A stretch of 64,000 nt of DNA from Pseudomonas peradeniyensis (GTDB lineage Bacteria; Pseudomonadota; Gammaproteobacteria; Pseudomonadales; Pseudomonadaceae): positions 248,001 through 312,000 of the forward strand of contig NZ_JABWRJ020000003.1 in NCBI RefSeq assembly GCF_014268935.2, in the 5' to 3' direction. The stretch's first letter is position 1; each line of letters begins with the position of its first letter. The position numbers were made by a program, and so were the translations under genes. The notes below the pieces were generated by a model, which was not told the origin of the DNA, searched no databases, and saw only the letters and a program-made list of their open reading frames with translations. Below are positions 19,081 to 29,375 of this stretch, one piece after another.

Positions 19081-19287
19081 GGGTGAAATCCTTGGAAATA
19101 TGCAGTATTGCGGCCGAGTATACCGAGCGCCCACCTGATTGCCTATGCAAGGGGCGCCCCCGCTCGGCGGGCGTGGGCGACCGAAGGACATGCGGCTTTT
19201 TCTTACAGCGATTAGCTTGTAGCTTGAGGCGTTCGCCCTTATCGTGCCCGGCTTGCGTGTGTACAGCCATTTTTCGAGGTCCCTGCA

Positions 19288-19620
19288 ATGAGTTTGAGCG
19301 AAGCGCGTTTCCACGACCTGGTCGATGCGACCCAACAGGCCCTGGAAGACCTGTTCGATGAAAGCGGCATGGACCTGGACATGGAGAACTCCGCCGGCGT
19401 TCTCACCGTAAAGTTCGACAACGGCAGCCAGCTGATCTTCAGCCGCCAGGAGCCGCTGCGCCAGCTGTGGCTGGCGGACAAGTCCGGCGGCTTTCACTTC
19501 GACTACGACGAAGAGAGCGGCAAGTGGGTCTGCGAGAAGAGCGAAGAGCTGCTGGGCGAGATGCTCGAGCGCATCGTCTGGGAGCGCGCCGGCGAGAAGC
19601 TGGACTTCGACGAGATCTGA
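19288..19620 (+). CDS. cyaY: Frataxin-like iron protein CyaY
   Basis: A 110-residue acidic protein (MSLSEARFHDLVDATQQ at the N-terminus; DEESGKWVCEKSEELLGEML near the C-terminus). An acidic ridge in helix 1 (EDLFDESGMDLDME) would bind iron. CyaY modulates IscS and Fe-S cluster assembly. It diverges from the lysA operon and is followed one base later by a DUF1289 gene. Confidence 0.94.
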   Translation: MSLSEARFHDLVDATQQALEDLFDESGMDLDMENSAGVLTVKFDNGSQLIFSRQEPLRQLWLADKSGGFHFDYDEESGKWVCEKSEELLGEMLERIVWERAGEKLDFDEI

Positions 19621-19621
19621 G

Positions 19622-19840
19622 ATGAGCGACCTGCCCCGGCCACCCAAGCCGCTCTACAGCAACGTGAGCCCGGCGGTGCCGTCACCTTGTATCAGCATAT
19701 GTCGGCTGGATGAGCACAAGGTCTGCACCGGTTGCCATCGCCATGTCGAGCATATCCGCGAGTGGCGCTCGGCCGATGACGAGCGGCGCCGGCAGATCTG
19801 CCGCGAGGCGCTGGCCCTGAAAACACGGGCATCGGCATAG
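19622..19840 (+). CDS. DUF1289 family small cysteine protein
   Basis: A 72-residue protein with the family pattern SPCISICRLDEHKVCTGCHR, four cysteines that could bind a metal or Fe-S cluster, then REWRSADDERRRQI. The function is unknown. It starts one base after the cyaY stop codon, so it is coexpressed with that iron protein. Confidence 0.85.
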   Translation: MSDLPRPPKPLYSNVSPAVPSPCISICRLDEHKVCTGCHRHVEHIREWRSADDERRRQICREALALKTRASA

Positions 19841-19859
19841 GCACAACGAAGGTGTGGGC

Positions 19860-19887
19860 TTGAGTATTTGCCCCGCTGTGGTAGTGT
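19860..19887 (+). promoter_or_regulatory. Possible promoter upstream of rnk
   Basis: TTGAGT, 16 bases, then TAGTGT with a TGG-extended -10. Its predicted start near 19894 lies before a strong terminator hairpin and rnk. Confidence 0.35.
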
Positions 19888-19921
19888 CAGGGGCTGCGTC
19901 GATGACGCCACAGCCTTTCGC

Positions 19922-19950
19922 AAACCCCGCCCTTGGGCGGGGTTTTGCTT
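19922..19950 (+). terminator. Terminator between DUF1289 and rnk
   Basis: CCCCGCCC and GGGCGGGG form an 8-bp stem followed by TTTTGCTTTAT. It ends the cyaY-DUF1289 transcript, and may act as an attenuator if the promoter at 19860 is real. Confidence 0.88.
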
Positions 19951-19996
19951 TATCTGCCTGTTGAAAATTGCCTGTTCAAAGGAGTCTGACTGGATC

Positions 19997-20407
19997 ATGA
20001 GCACCAAGCCTTCCCTTACCCTCACCCGCTTGGACGTGCAGCGTCTCGAGCGCCTGCTCGACGACCTCGATGAAAGCACTCCGGGTGTGCTCGCCCTGCA
20101 GGACGAGCTGGACCGTGCCGAGCAGGTGGTCGGGCATGAGGAGGTGCCAGCCGGCGTGGTGACCATGAACTCGCGGGTGCACTGCCGCGAGATCGCCAGC
20201 GGCAAGGACTATCACCTGACCCTGGTGTATCCGAAGGATGCTGGCACCGAGGGCAACGTCTCGATCCTCGCGCCGATCGGCTGTGCCTTGCTGGGCCTGT
20301 CGGTAGGCGACCAGATCGACTGGCCGGCGCCGGGCGGCAAGACCCTCAAGCTGGAGCTGCTGGCAGTCGAGTACCAGCCGGAAGCGGCAGGGGATTTCGA
20401 TCTCTGA
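19997..20407 (+). CDS. rnk: Regulator of nucleoside diphosphate kinase, Rnk
   Basis: A 136-residue protein with an N-terminal coiled-coil pair (LTRLDVQRLERLLDDLD) and a C-terminal GreA-like domain (ILAPIGCALLGLSVGDQIDWP). It resembles the GreA/GreB secondary-channel family and, in E. coli and P. aeruginosa, affects NDP kinase levels; direct binding to RNA polymerase is known for the E. coli protein. AAAGGAG precedes the ATG. It converges on cyaA. Confidence 0.9.
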   Translation: MSTKPSLTLTRLDVQRLERLLDDLDESTPGVLALQDELDRAEQVVGHEEVPAGVVTMNSRVHCREIASGKDYHLTLVYPKDAGTEGNVSILAPIGCALLGLSVGDQIDWPAPGGKTLKLELLAVEYQPEAAGDFDL

Positions 20408-20452
20408 TACTGCGCTAGTTCTGTGTAGGAGCGGCCGTGAACGCAGAGGCAG

Positions 20453-23317
20453 TCAGGGCTCCAGCCGCGCCTGCAGCTGTTCCAGCCCATCGTTGAGCGC
20501 CTGCTCCAGCTCGCGCTTGTAGCGCAGGTACAGGCTGGTGGACCCCTGCTCGTCCTCCAGCAGCTCGGACAGGTCGAGGTCGGTGATGTAGCAGCGGTAA
20601 CGGCCGCTGCTGCGGCGCTGGCCCAGGATCTGCCGGGCGACCACGGCGTACAGCTGGTCGCCATGCTCCAGTTCGGAAAACTCCTGCTGGTCGCAGTAGA
20701 GCGTGGCATGCACTCCGTCGCCGGTACCCGCCTGGAGGATCGCCTGGACCTCGTAGTAGGCCTGGTTCTGGCTGTCCATTGGCGTCTGTCGCGGCTCCAG
20801 ACTGCGTGCCTTGCCGAGGCCGGAGGGCAGCAACTGGTAGTAGAGGATGTCCAGGGACACCAGCGGCAGGCTGTCCAAGGGCAGCTGGGCGTCGCGGCGC
20901 ATCAGCATTGACTGCAGGAAGCGTTGCAGTGGCAGCAGCAGGTGCTGCTCGTCCTGCAGCGGCAGCCGTTGCTGCCAGAGCGCGTTGTGCTCGTCGAGCA
21001 CGTACAGGTCGGCCCAGCCTTCGAACAGCCGGTAGAACACCTGGATGCAGCCGGGGCGACCCTGGGCCAGGACCAGCGGCAGGTCGTGGTCCTGCAGGGC
21101 ATGGGCGTCCAGATGCAGCGGGCTGTAGCGGCTGCGCTCCTCGCCGAGGGCCGTGAGCACCGCGTCGTGGTCGGCGAGGCTGGCCAGGGTCACTTGCCCG
21201 GGCTGCAGGTCGAGGATGTGGGTGTGCTGGGCCACCTGCAGCAGGTAACGGTGATTCAGACCCTGGTCGAGCAGCAGCTGCACGGTGTCGAAGATGTCCT
21301 CGACCCGCTGGCTGATGGCCTGGGCGCGGTTGTGGCAGTAGCAGCGCACTCGCACCCGCGGGCGGTGGCTGCGCTGGCCCAGGCTGTTGAGGAAGTCGCG
21401 CAGGCAGCGCACCAGCGCATGCTCGCCGTCGTAGCGCTGCACCAGCACTTCGTTCCAGCTGTTGAGGGTGATCTGGTCGAGGGTCAGCACCAGGTTCTCG
21501 CGCACCCCGGCGTAGCTCAGCGAGTCGGTGCGCTCGGTGGTCATCAGGATATTCAGGTCGCGGTGATGGCGCAGTGGATCGACCCCGACATTCACCAGCA
21601 GCAGGATCTCATCGGCCACGCTCGGTTGCAGCAGGCGCACCTCGCTGACCGTCTCCAACGGCAGGGGGATGCTCTGCTGCAGGCTGCCGATCAGGTTGAA
21701 CAGCTCGAACTCGCTCAGGTCGCTGGCGCCAGGGTGCAGGGCCAGGCGTGTGCCGCTGTCGATCACGCCGTTGCGATGGGCCCAGGTGAGCAGTTCGAGC
21801 AGCTCGCGGCAGCGCTTGATCGGGCTGAAGTGCTCCCACTCGTGCACGCCAAGGTTGCCGTTGTACAGGCCCCAGTGATGGGTACCGGGTTCCTTGCGGT
21901 TGGGCGAGTGCACCAGGGTGAGGGTGTCTTCGGCCAGGTCCGGGGCGATGCCCGGGTTGATCACCTCGATCTTGCCGGCCCGACGTTCGAAGGCGGCGTA
22001 CAGGCGCCGGCCGAGGACGTTGAGGTCGCGCTGGTCGGCGCGGCTGTTGGCGTTCTGCAGGCGGGCGAACTGGGTCAGGAAGCGGTAGCTGTGGTTCAGC
22101 TCTGCCACCAGTTCGCGGCGCTCGACCGCCACCTGGCGCACTTTCCACTGGCTGCGGCTGTCGAGCAGCGCCAGCTGGCGCTCGTCCCAGCCCCATTCCT
22201 CGGTCAGGCGCCCAAGCAGCTGGCGCTGCCAGCCGCCGCTGCGGGTACGGCCCAGGTCGCTGAGCTTCTTGTTCACTTTCAGGTACAGGCTGCGCCGCAC
22301 CAGTTCCAGGCGCGCCGATTCGCCGCGCTGGAGCAGGTAGCGTTCGATGCGCCGGTAGACCATGACGTAGGGGTCTAGCTCGTCCAGGTCCAGCTGGTTG
22401 GCGAACACGGCCTGCTTGTAGTCCAGGCTCAGGCAGCGCACCTGCGGGTGTTCGCTGGCGTAGGCTTCGGTGAGCAGCAGCTTGAGCAGCGACTTGTAGG
22501 GCGAGTCGATGCCCTTGAACAGCTGCCACAGCCCGGCGCCGACATACTCGCCAGGCGGTATGTGCGCCAGGTTGCCGAGGTCCAGGGCGTCGGTGATGCG
22601 GATGAAGCGCTTGGCCAGCAGGGTCTGGGTGAAGTCCCGGTAGTTATGCTCCTGGTACACCGGCACCAGCCACCACAGCGGTGTGCGCCCGGCCAGCCAG
22701 ATGGCAGTGCGGTAGAACTCGTCGAGCAGCAGGTAATGCTGGGTGGTGCCGCAGTCGTCGGAGCTGAGCTGGCTGTCGCGCTCGCCCTGGACGAAGCCGC
22801 GAGGCTCGATCAGGAACAGATGCGCCTCGGCGCCCTGGCTGGCGGCCCAGGCCTCGAGCAGCTGGCATTTGCGCCGCAGGTCGGCCAGGGCCTGCTCGTC
22901 CAGGTCGGGGGCGTGGCAGACCCACAGGTCCATGTCGCTCTGCTCGGCCTGGGCCAGGGTGCCCAGGCTGCCCATCAGGAACAGGCCGTGGATCGGTTGC
23001 GGTGGCTTGCCGTGGCGCGGCTTGTAGGTGAACGAGCGGGTCAGGCGCTGGGCCTCGGCCAGCAGGTCGCTGTCGGGCTCGAAGCCGGACACGCCGGCGG
23101 GGGTGGTGCCCGAGACGTAGCCCGGCAACAGCGGGTGATTGACGTGGAAGAACAGTGGCAACAGGGTGAGGACCTGCTGCTGGCGCGTGGACAGCCCCTC
23201 CATGGCCCGTGCCAGGCGGCCCTGGTTGATCTTCAGGAAGCGCGCGCGCAGCTTGGACAGCTCCTTGCGGTCGATGCCTTGGTCAAGATCGGGGCGGATT
23301 TCATGGGGGTGGTTCAT
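20453..23317 (-). CDS. cyaA: Class I adenylate cyclase
   Basis: A 954-residue cytoplasmic enzyme that makes cAMP. The N-terminal catalytic half contains the nucleotidyltransferase motif LMGSLGTLAQAEQSDMDLWV, with Gly-Ser and paired Asp residues. The C-terminal half is the regulatory domain of the enterobacterial type. The ATG at 23317 (MNHPHEIRPDLDQ) gives the expected length; the frame extends 45 codons further upstream without a ribosome site. It is a single-gene unit, with rnk converging from downstream. Confidence 0.94.
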   Translation of the reverse strand: MNHPHEIRPDLDQGIDRKELSKLRARFLKINQGRLARAMEGLSTRQQQVLTLLPLFFHVNHPLLPGYVSGTTPAGVSGFEPDSDLLAEAQRLTRSFTYKPRHGKPPQPIHGLFLMGSLGTLAQAEQSDMDLWVCHAPDLDEQALADLRRKCQLLEAWAASQGAEAHLFLIEPRGFVQGERDSQLSSDDCGTTQHYLLLDEFYRTAIWLAGRTPLWWLVPVYQEHNYRDFTQTLLAKRFIRITDALDLGNLAHIPPGEYVGAGLWQLFKGIDSPYKSLLKLLLTEAYASEHPQVRCLSLDYKQAVFANQLDLDELDPYVMVYRRIERYLLQRGESARLELVRRSLYLKVNKKLSDLGRTRSGGWQRQLLGRLTEEWGWDERQLALLDSRSQWKVRQVAVERRELVAELNHSYRFLTQFARLQNANSRADQRDLNVLGRRLYAAFERRAGKIEVINPGIAPDLAEDTLTLVHSPNRKEPGTHHWGLYNGNLGVHEWEHFSPIKRCRELLELLTWAHRNGVIDSGTRLALHPGASDLSEFELFNLIGSLQQSIPLPLETVSEVRLLQPSVADEILLLVNVGVDPLRHHRDLNILMTTERTDSLSYAGVRENLVLTLDQITLNSWNEVLVQRYDGEHALVRCLRDFLNSLGQRSHRPRVRVRCYCHNRAQAISQRVEDIFDTVQLLLDQGLNHRYLLQVAQHTHILDLQPGQVTLASLADHDAVLTALGEERSRYSPLHLDAHALQDHDLPLVLAQGRPGCIQVFYRLFEGWADLYVLDEHNALWQQRLPLQDEQHLLLPLQRFLQSMLMRRDAQLPLDSLPLVSLDILYYQLLPSGLGKARSLEPRQTPMDSQNQAYYEVQAILQAGTGDGVHATLYCDQQEFSELEHGDQLYAVVARQILGQRRSSGRYRCYITDLDLSELLEDEQGSTSLYLRYKRELEQALNDGLEQLQARLEP

Positions 23318-23428
23318 TGCGCACTCAGGCAGGCAGGGGAGCACTGGCGAGTTTAGCCTGAGTGGGGCGGTCGGATAAGGGGTTGGTGGCTTTTTGACGT
23401 CAGTTTTACAACGTTCGTCTGGGGGGTC

Positions 23429-23453
23429 ATCGCGGGGCAAGCCCGCTCCCACG
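23429..23453. repeat. Single REP element
   Basis: ATCGCGGGGCAAGCCCGC followed by TCCCACG, one copy between cyaA and the TIGR02647 gene. Confidence 0.75.
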
Positions 23454-23476
23454 GGGTGAGGGCGGGCTTGGTGAAA

Positions 23477-23722
23477 TCAGGCGGGCTGCGGGGTCTTGAG
23501 GATGGTCAGGAGCAGTTGGACGCTTTCGGCGGCGTCGTTGCCCAGGCTGGTGAGGTAGCCACCATCAGGCTGGTCGGTGAGCTCTTTGTCGTACAGACGC
23601 TGGGCGGCGGCGATCAGGGCCGGGGAGGCGCTGCTGCCAACCTTGATGCCTTCCTGGTGGCTGTCCAGGTTGAACAGGGCAAGCACTTCCAGTTCGGCGA
23701 TCAGTTCCGGGGTGAAGGACAT
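23477..23722 (-). CDS. TIGR02647 family protein
   Basis: An 81-residue small protein beginning MSFTPELIAELEVLALFNLDS, with a later AAQRLYDKELTDQPDGGYLT. It matches a family seen mainly in gammaproteobacteria with unknown function. ATG at 23722 has AGGAG just upstream, so the eight-residue longer form is less likely. No membrane segment or signal is visible. Confidence 0.78.
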   Translation of the reverse strand: MSFTPELIAELEVLALFNLDSHQEGIKVGSSASPALIAAAQRLYDKELTDQPDGGYLTSLGNDAAESVQLLLTILKTPQPA

Positions 23723-23773
23723 GGGCAACTCCTGACTTCGAGACAAGGATGGAAGTCAGGAGTGTAGACGGGC

Positions 23774-24076
23774 TTATTCGATGTCGCCTTGATCCGCCTC
23801 AGGTGGCAGCTCCGGCAGGGCGCGCAGGGCGGTTTCATACCATTCGGTGTTGAACGGGCGGTCTTCGTCGAGCATGGCGTCGATTTCGATGGCCAGCACG
23901 TGGGCCATGAGGTTGAGGATGTCCTCGCGCTCGTAGCCGACCAGGGTCAGCTTGTTGAAGGTGGCCTTGGCCGCCGCGGGTTCGCCGCTTTCGATCTGGT
24001 TCTCGATGGCCTGGGTGAGGGTGGCCTCGGTGAAGGCTTCTTCGTCGTTGCCGTCGATCTCGTCGTGCTCGCTCAT
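23774..24076 (-). CDS. Conserved hypothetical acidic protein
   Basis: A 100-residue, highly acidic protein (MSEHDEIDGNDEEAFTEA) with a middle segment KATFNKLTLVGYEREDILN and a tail LRALPELPPEAD. It has no membrane segments and no recognised domain. Similar small proteins are found near cyaA in pseudomonads. It lies 51 bp upstream of the TIGR02647 gene on the same strand. AGGAGTACC precedes the ATG at 24076. Confidence 0.7.
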   Translation of the reverse strand: MSEHDEIDGNDEEAFTEATLTQAIENQIESGEPAAAKATFNKLTLVGYEREDILNLMAHVLAIEIDAMLDEDRPFNTEWYETALRALPELPPEADQGDIE

Positions 24077-24222
24077 GGCGGTACTCCTGTGGTGAAGCGC
24101 ACAGTGTGCCATGTCTGCGTTGGCAATGCCCGGCCATCAGCGCCGAGCATGGCACTGGCCAAGGGACGGGCAGGGGGCTATAACAGCCGGGCCAACCCCA
24201 TACGGCCTTGGAGGCTGTCTCA

Positions 24223-24882
24223 ATGCTCAAGCTTCATGGATTCGCGGTCAGCAACTACTACAACATGGTCAAGCTGGCCTTGCTGGAGAAAGGCGTGCCC
24301 TTCGAGGAGGTGCCGTTCTTCGGCGGTCAGTTGCCTCAAGCCCTGGCCATCAGCCCTCGCGGCAAGGTGCCGGTGCTTGAGACCGAGCACGGCTTCATCA
24401 GCGAGACCGGGGTCATCCTCGACTACATCGAGCAGACCCAGTCGGGCAAGGCGCTGTTGCCGGCCGATGCCTTCGGGCAGGCCAAGGTGCGCGAGCTGCT
24501 GAGGGAAATCGAGCTGTACATCGAGCTGCCGGCGCGTACCTGCTACGCCGAGGCGTTCTTCGGCGCGGCGGTGGAGCCGCTGATCAAGGAGCGGGCGCGG
24601 GCGGACCTGCTGGCGGGCTTTGCCACCCTCAAGCGCAACGGGCGGTTCCAGCCTTACGTGGCCGGTGAGCAACTGACCATCGCCGACCTGATGTTCTGCT
24701 TCTCGGTCGACCTGGCCTGCGCGGTGGGCAAGAAGGTGCTGAACATTGACTTCCTGGCGGATTTCCCGGAAGCGAAGGCGCTGTTGCAGTTGCTGGGCGA
24801 AAACCCGCACATGACGCGGATCGTGGCGGACAAGGACGCGGCGATGCCAGCGTTCCTCGAAATGATCAAGAGCAAGCGCTGA
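24223..24882 (+). CDS. Glutathione S-transferase family protein
   Basis: A 219-residue protein. The N-terminal thioredoxin-like domain (MLKLHGFAVSNYYNMVKLALL, where Ser/Asn residues would contact glutathione, then GKVPVLETEHGFISET) is followed by an all-helical C-terminal domain (VAGEQLTIADLMFCFSV). It likely conjugates or isomerises an electrophile, but the substrate is unknown. ATG at 24223 is set by GGAGG eight bases upstream; a TTG 15 bp earlier is in frame. Confidence 0.88.
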   Translation: MLKLHGFAVSNYYNMVKLALLEKGVPFEEVPFFGGQLPQALAISPRGKVPVLETEHGFISETGVILDYIEQTQSGKALLPADAFGQAKVRELLREIELYIELPARTCYAEAFFGAAVEPLIKERARADLLAGFATLKRNGRFQPYVAGEQLTIADLMFCFSVDLACAVGKKVLNIDFLADFPEAKALLQLLGENPHMTRIVADKDAAMPAFLEMIKSKR

Positions 24883-24892
24883 GGCCACAAAC

Positions 24893-24974
24893 GATCGCGG
24901 GGCACGCCCGCTCCCACGAGCCTTGTCCAGGCCTTGTGGGAGCGGCGATGCGGCGGCCCGACTTGCCCCGCGAT
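24893..24974. repeat. REP pair (inverted, degenerate)
   Basis: GATCGCGGGGCACGCCCGCT at the left and CCCGACTTGCCCCGCGAT at the right face each other between the convergent GST and argH genes, 7 bp from the argH stop codon. Confidence 0.75.
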
Positions 24975-24981
24975 GGCGTTA

Positions 24982-26376
<1,395 letters not shown>

Positions 26377-26673
26377 GGATTCACTCGTTGAAGGCGTGAA
26401 CGGAAAAAGTGCGGCGATCATAGCAGGGTTGCGCCCGCCGCCGCAGGGCGCTGGTCGCGAGAATCGTCCGGTTACAAGGGGGGGCGGCATATTCAACGAT
26501 TGAACGGCAGTGTTCCACGGAGCGTCTACAGTTGGACAAAGGACTGGTGCTGAATCTGCCAGACCAGTGAATCTTTGGCCTTCGCACCGGTCTGTAGCGT
26601 GACCGCGTTTCGGTCGCCCCACACTTGTCTACGCTATACCCGTGCGAGACTCACTCAGGAATCCAGCGCAATT

Positions 26674-27423
26674 ATGAATGTCCTGATCGTTGATGATGAA
26701 CCCCAGGCCCGCGAGCGCCTGAGCCGGCTGCTTGGCGAGCTGGAGGGTTACACCGTGATGGAGCCCAGCGCCACCAACGGCGAGGAGGCCCTGACCCTGA
26801 TCGAAAGCCTCAAGCCCGATGTGGTACTGCTGGATATCGGCATGCCGGGCCTCGATGGCCTGCAGGTCGCCGCCCGGCTGTGCGAGCGCGAGTCGCCGCC
26901 AGCGGTGGTGTTCTGCACCGGTGACGATGAATACGGCAGCGAAGCCTTCAGGGACAGCACCCTGAGCCATGTCGACAAGCCCATCCAGCCGCAGGCCCTG
27001 CGCGATGCCCTGCGCCGGGCGGAAAAACCCAACCGTGCCCAGCTGGCGGCATTGACCCGCCCCGCTGGCGACGCCGGTGGCGGCCCGCGCAGCCATATCA
27101 GTGCCCGTACCCGCAAGGGCATCGAGTTGATCCCCATTCCCCAGGTCATCTACTTCATCGCCGACCACAAGTACGTCACCCTGCGCCATGAAGCAGGCGA
27201 GGTGCTGCTCGATGAACCGCTCAAGGCCCTGGAGGACGAGTTTGGCGAGCGTTTCGTGCGCATCCACCGCAACGCGCTGGTTGCCCGCGAGCGCATCGAA
27301 CGGCTGCAGCGCACGCCGCTGGGGCATTTCCAGCTCTATCTCAAGGGCCTGGAAGGCGACGCCCTGACCGTCAGCCGCCGCCATGTGGCGGGGGTGCGCA
27401 AGATGATGCAGTCCTTGCACTGA
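26674..27423 (+). CDS. algR: LytTR response regulator AlgR
   Basis: A 249-residue two-component regulator. The receiver domain (1-120) has the acidic pair in LIVDDEP, the phosphorylation Asp54 in VVLLDIGMPGLDG, Thr in FCTGDDEYG and Lys in VDKPIQ. The C-terminal LytTR DNA-binding domain reads VIYFIADHKYVTLRH and FVRIHRNALVAR. In P. aeruginosa, AlgR controls alginate, type IV pili and hemC. There its kinase gene algZ/fimS sits between argH and algR; here that space is empty. The hem genes follow. Confidence 0.93.
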   Translation: MNVLIVDDEPQARERLSRLLGELEGYTVMEPSATNGEEALTLIESLKPDVVLLDIGMPGLDGLQVAARLCERESPPAVVFCTGDDEYGSEAFRDSTLSHVDKPIQPQALRDALRRAEKPNRAQLAALTRPAGDAGGGPRSHISARTRKGIELIPIPQVIYFIADHKYVTLRHEAGEVLLDEPLKALEDEFGERFVRIHRNALVARERIERLQRTPLGHFQLYLKGLEGDALTVSRRHVAGVRKMMQSLH

Positions 27424-27436
27424 ATGGCCTCAGGGA

Positions 27437-27511
27437 ACGTGGGAGCGGGCTTGCCCCGCGATAGCAGTGCAAGATCCGCCATCGCAATCGCGGGCCAAGC
27501 CCGCTCCCACG
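27437..27511. repeat. REP pair (inverted)
   Basis: CGTGGGAGCGGGCTTGCC at the left is inverted at the right, with one changed base (GGGCCAAG for GGGGCAAG). It lies between algR and hemC. Confidence 0.85.
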
Positions 27512-27623
27512 CAAATCGCGACCAGTATCGACTGCGCAGGGAGCGTGATTGCTGATCTGAATCTGCGGGCACACCCGGAGGAGCTGTTATCATCGACCGC
27601 ATTTCTCTGGATCGGTGCGTTTC

Positions 27624-28565
27624 ATGTCCACTCGCGAAATCCGCATTGCCACCCGTAAAAGTGCCTTGGCCCTGTGGCAGGCCGAATACGTCAAAGCCCG
27701 CCTGGAACAGGCACATCCCGGTCTGTTGGTGACCCTGGTGCCAATGGTCAGCCGCGGCGACAAGCTGCTCGACGCGCCGCTGGCGAAGATCGGCGGCAAG
27801 GGCCTGTTCGTCAAGGAGCTGGAAACCGCCCTGCTCGACAACGAGGCCGACATCGCCGTGCACTCGATGAAGGACGTCCCCATGGACTTCCCCGAGGGCC
27901 TGGGCCTGTACTGCATCTGCGAGCGTGAAGACCCGCGCGACGCCTTCGTTTCCAACACCTTCGCCAGCCTCGCGGCCTTGCCGGCCGGCAGCATCGTCGG
28001 CACCTCCAGCCTGCGCCGTCAGGCCCAACTGCTGGCGCGCCGGCCCGACCTCGAGATTCGCTTCCTGCGCGGCAACGTCAACACTCGCCTGGCCAAGCTC
28101 GATGCCGGTGAGTACGACGCCATCATCCTCGCCGCCGCCGGCCTGATCCGCCTCGGCTTCGAGGACCGCATCACTGCCTCCATCAGCGTTGACGACAGCC
28201 TGCCGGCGGGCGGCCAGGGCGCGGTGGGCATCGAATGTCGCAGCGCCGACACCGAGATCCATGCCTTGCTGGCGCCGTTGCACCATGCCGACACCGCCGA
28301 CCGGGTGGTGGCCGAGCGTGCCCTGAACAAGCGCCTCAATGGCGGCTGCCAGGTGCCGATCGCCTGCTACGCGGTGCTCGAAGGCGAGCAGCTGTGGCTG
28401 CGCGGCCTGGTCGGCCAGCCCTCCGGCGGCACCTTGCTGGTGGCCGAGGCCCGGGCGCCGCGTGCCGATGCCGAGCGCCTGGGCGTGCAGGTCGCCGAAG
28501 ACCTGCTCGGGCAGGGCGCCGAGGCGATCCTCAAGGAAGTCTACGGCGAGGCAGGCCATCCGTGA
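27624..28565 (+). CDS. hemC: Porphobilinogen deaminase
   Basis: A 313-residue enzyme that joins four porphobilinogens into hydroxymethylbilane. It starts [19 protein letters not shown]. The motif [16 protein letters not shown] binds substrate carboxylates, and the dipyrromethane cofactor attaches at the Cys of [12 protein letters not shown]. The ATG at 27624 fits the family; a GTG nine bases earlier is in frame. The hemD start overlaps the stop codon. Confidence 0.96.
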   Translation: MSTREIRIATRKSALALWQAEYVKARLEQAHPGLLVTLVPMVSRGDKLLDAPLAKIGGKGLFVKELETALLDNEADIAVHSMKDVPMDFPEGLGLYCICEREDPRDAFVSNTFASLAALPAGSIVGTSSLRRQAQLLARRPDLEIRFLRGNVNTRLAKLDAGEYDAIILAAAGLIRLGFEDRITASISVDDSLPAGGQGAVGIECRSADTEIHALLAPLHHADTADRVVAERALNKRLNGGCQVPIACYAVLEGEQLWLRGLVGQPSGGTLLVAEARAPRADAERLGVQVAEDLLGQGAEAILKEVYGEAGHP

Positions 28566-29329
28566 GCCCCTGGCGCCTGCTGCTGACCCGGCCTGAAGAG
28601 GACTGTGCGGCGCTGGCGCAGACCCTGGCCGACGCAGGCATCGCCAGCGCCAGCCTGCCGTTGCTGGTGATCGAGGCGATCGCGCCGGACGCTGCGCAGG
28701 TGCAGCGCCTGCGGGCGATCGCCGAGGCCCAGGCCATCATCGTGGTCAGCAAGCCGGCGGCCCGCCTGCTGCTGGAGCAACTCGCCCAGGCGGGGGTGAC
28801 GCCGCCGCTCGCCAGCTGGTTCACGGTGGGCGAGGCGACGGCGCGGATCCTTCAGGAGCACCGGTTGCAGGTGGCCTTTCCGGTGGCCGGCGACGACAGC
28901 GAAGCCTTGCTTGCGCTGCCCGCCCTGCGCGAGGCTATCGCCGGGCCGACGGCCCGCGTCCTTATCGTTCGCGGTGTCGGAGGTCGTGAACTGCTGGCCG
29001 AGCGTCTTGCCGAGCAAGGTGCTAGTGTCGATTATCTGGAATTGTATCGCCGCTGCCTGCCGCACTATCCCGCCACGACCCTCGCCCAGCGCATAGATGG
29101 GGAACGCCTCAATGGCCTGGTGGTCAGCAGTGGGCAGGGTCTGGAACACTTGCATCGACTGGCAGGTGCGGATTGGCCGCGGTTTTCCCGCTTGCCGCTG
29201 TTCGTGCCCAGCCCCCGGGTGGCCGAGCAGGCCCGAGCGCTCGGGGCGAAAGACATTGTGGATTGCCGTGGCGCCAGCGCCGCGGCCTTGCTGGCAGCCG
29301 TGCAGCGAACCGCTGCGCCTGCCCCTTAA
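28562..29329 (+). CDS. hemD: Uroporphyrinogen-III synthase
   Basis: A 255-residue two-domain protein that closes hydroxymethylbilane with ring-D inversion. It starts with GTG ([15 protein letters not shown]) overlapping the hemC stop (GTGA), so translation is coupled. Later segments include [14 protein letters not shown] and [18 protein letters not shown]. Sequence conservation is low in this family, so the call rests partly on its place between hemC and hemX. Confidence 0.92.
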   Translation: MSPWRLLLTRPEEDCAALAQTLADAGIASASLPLLVIEAIAPDAAQVQRLRAIAEAQAIIVVSKPAARLLLEQLAQAGVTPPLASWFTVGEATARILQEHRLQVAFPVAGDDSEALLALPALREAIAGPTARVLIVRGVGGRELLAERLAEQGASVDYLELYRRCLPHYPATTLAQRIDGERLNGLVVSSGQGLEHLHRLAGADWPRFSRLPLFVPSPRVAEQARALGAKDIVDCRGASAAALLAAVQRTAAPAP

Positions 29330-29375
29330 GGCGCTAAGCTAGAGAGCGATGCGCCACCATGCAAAGGATGGATAC

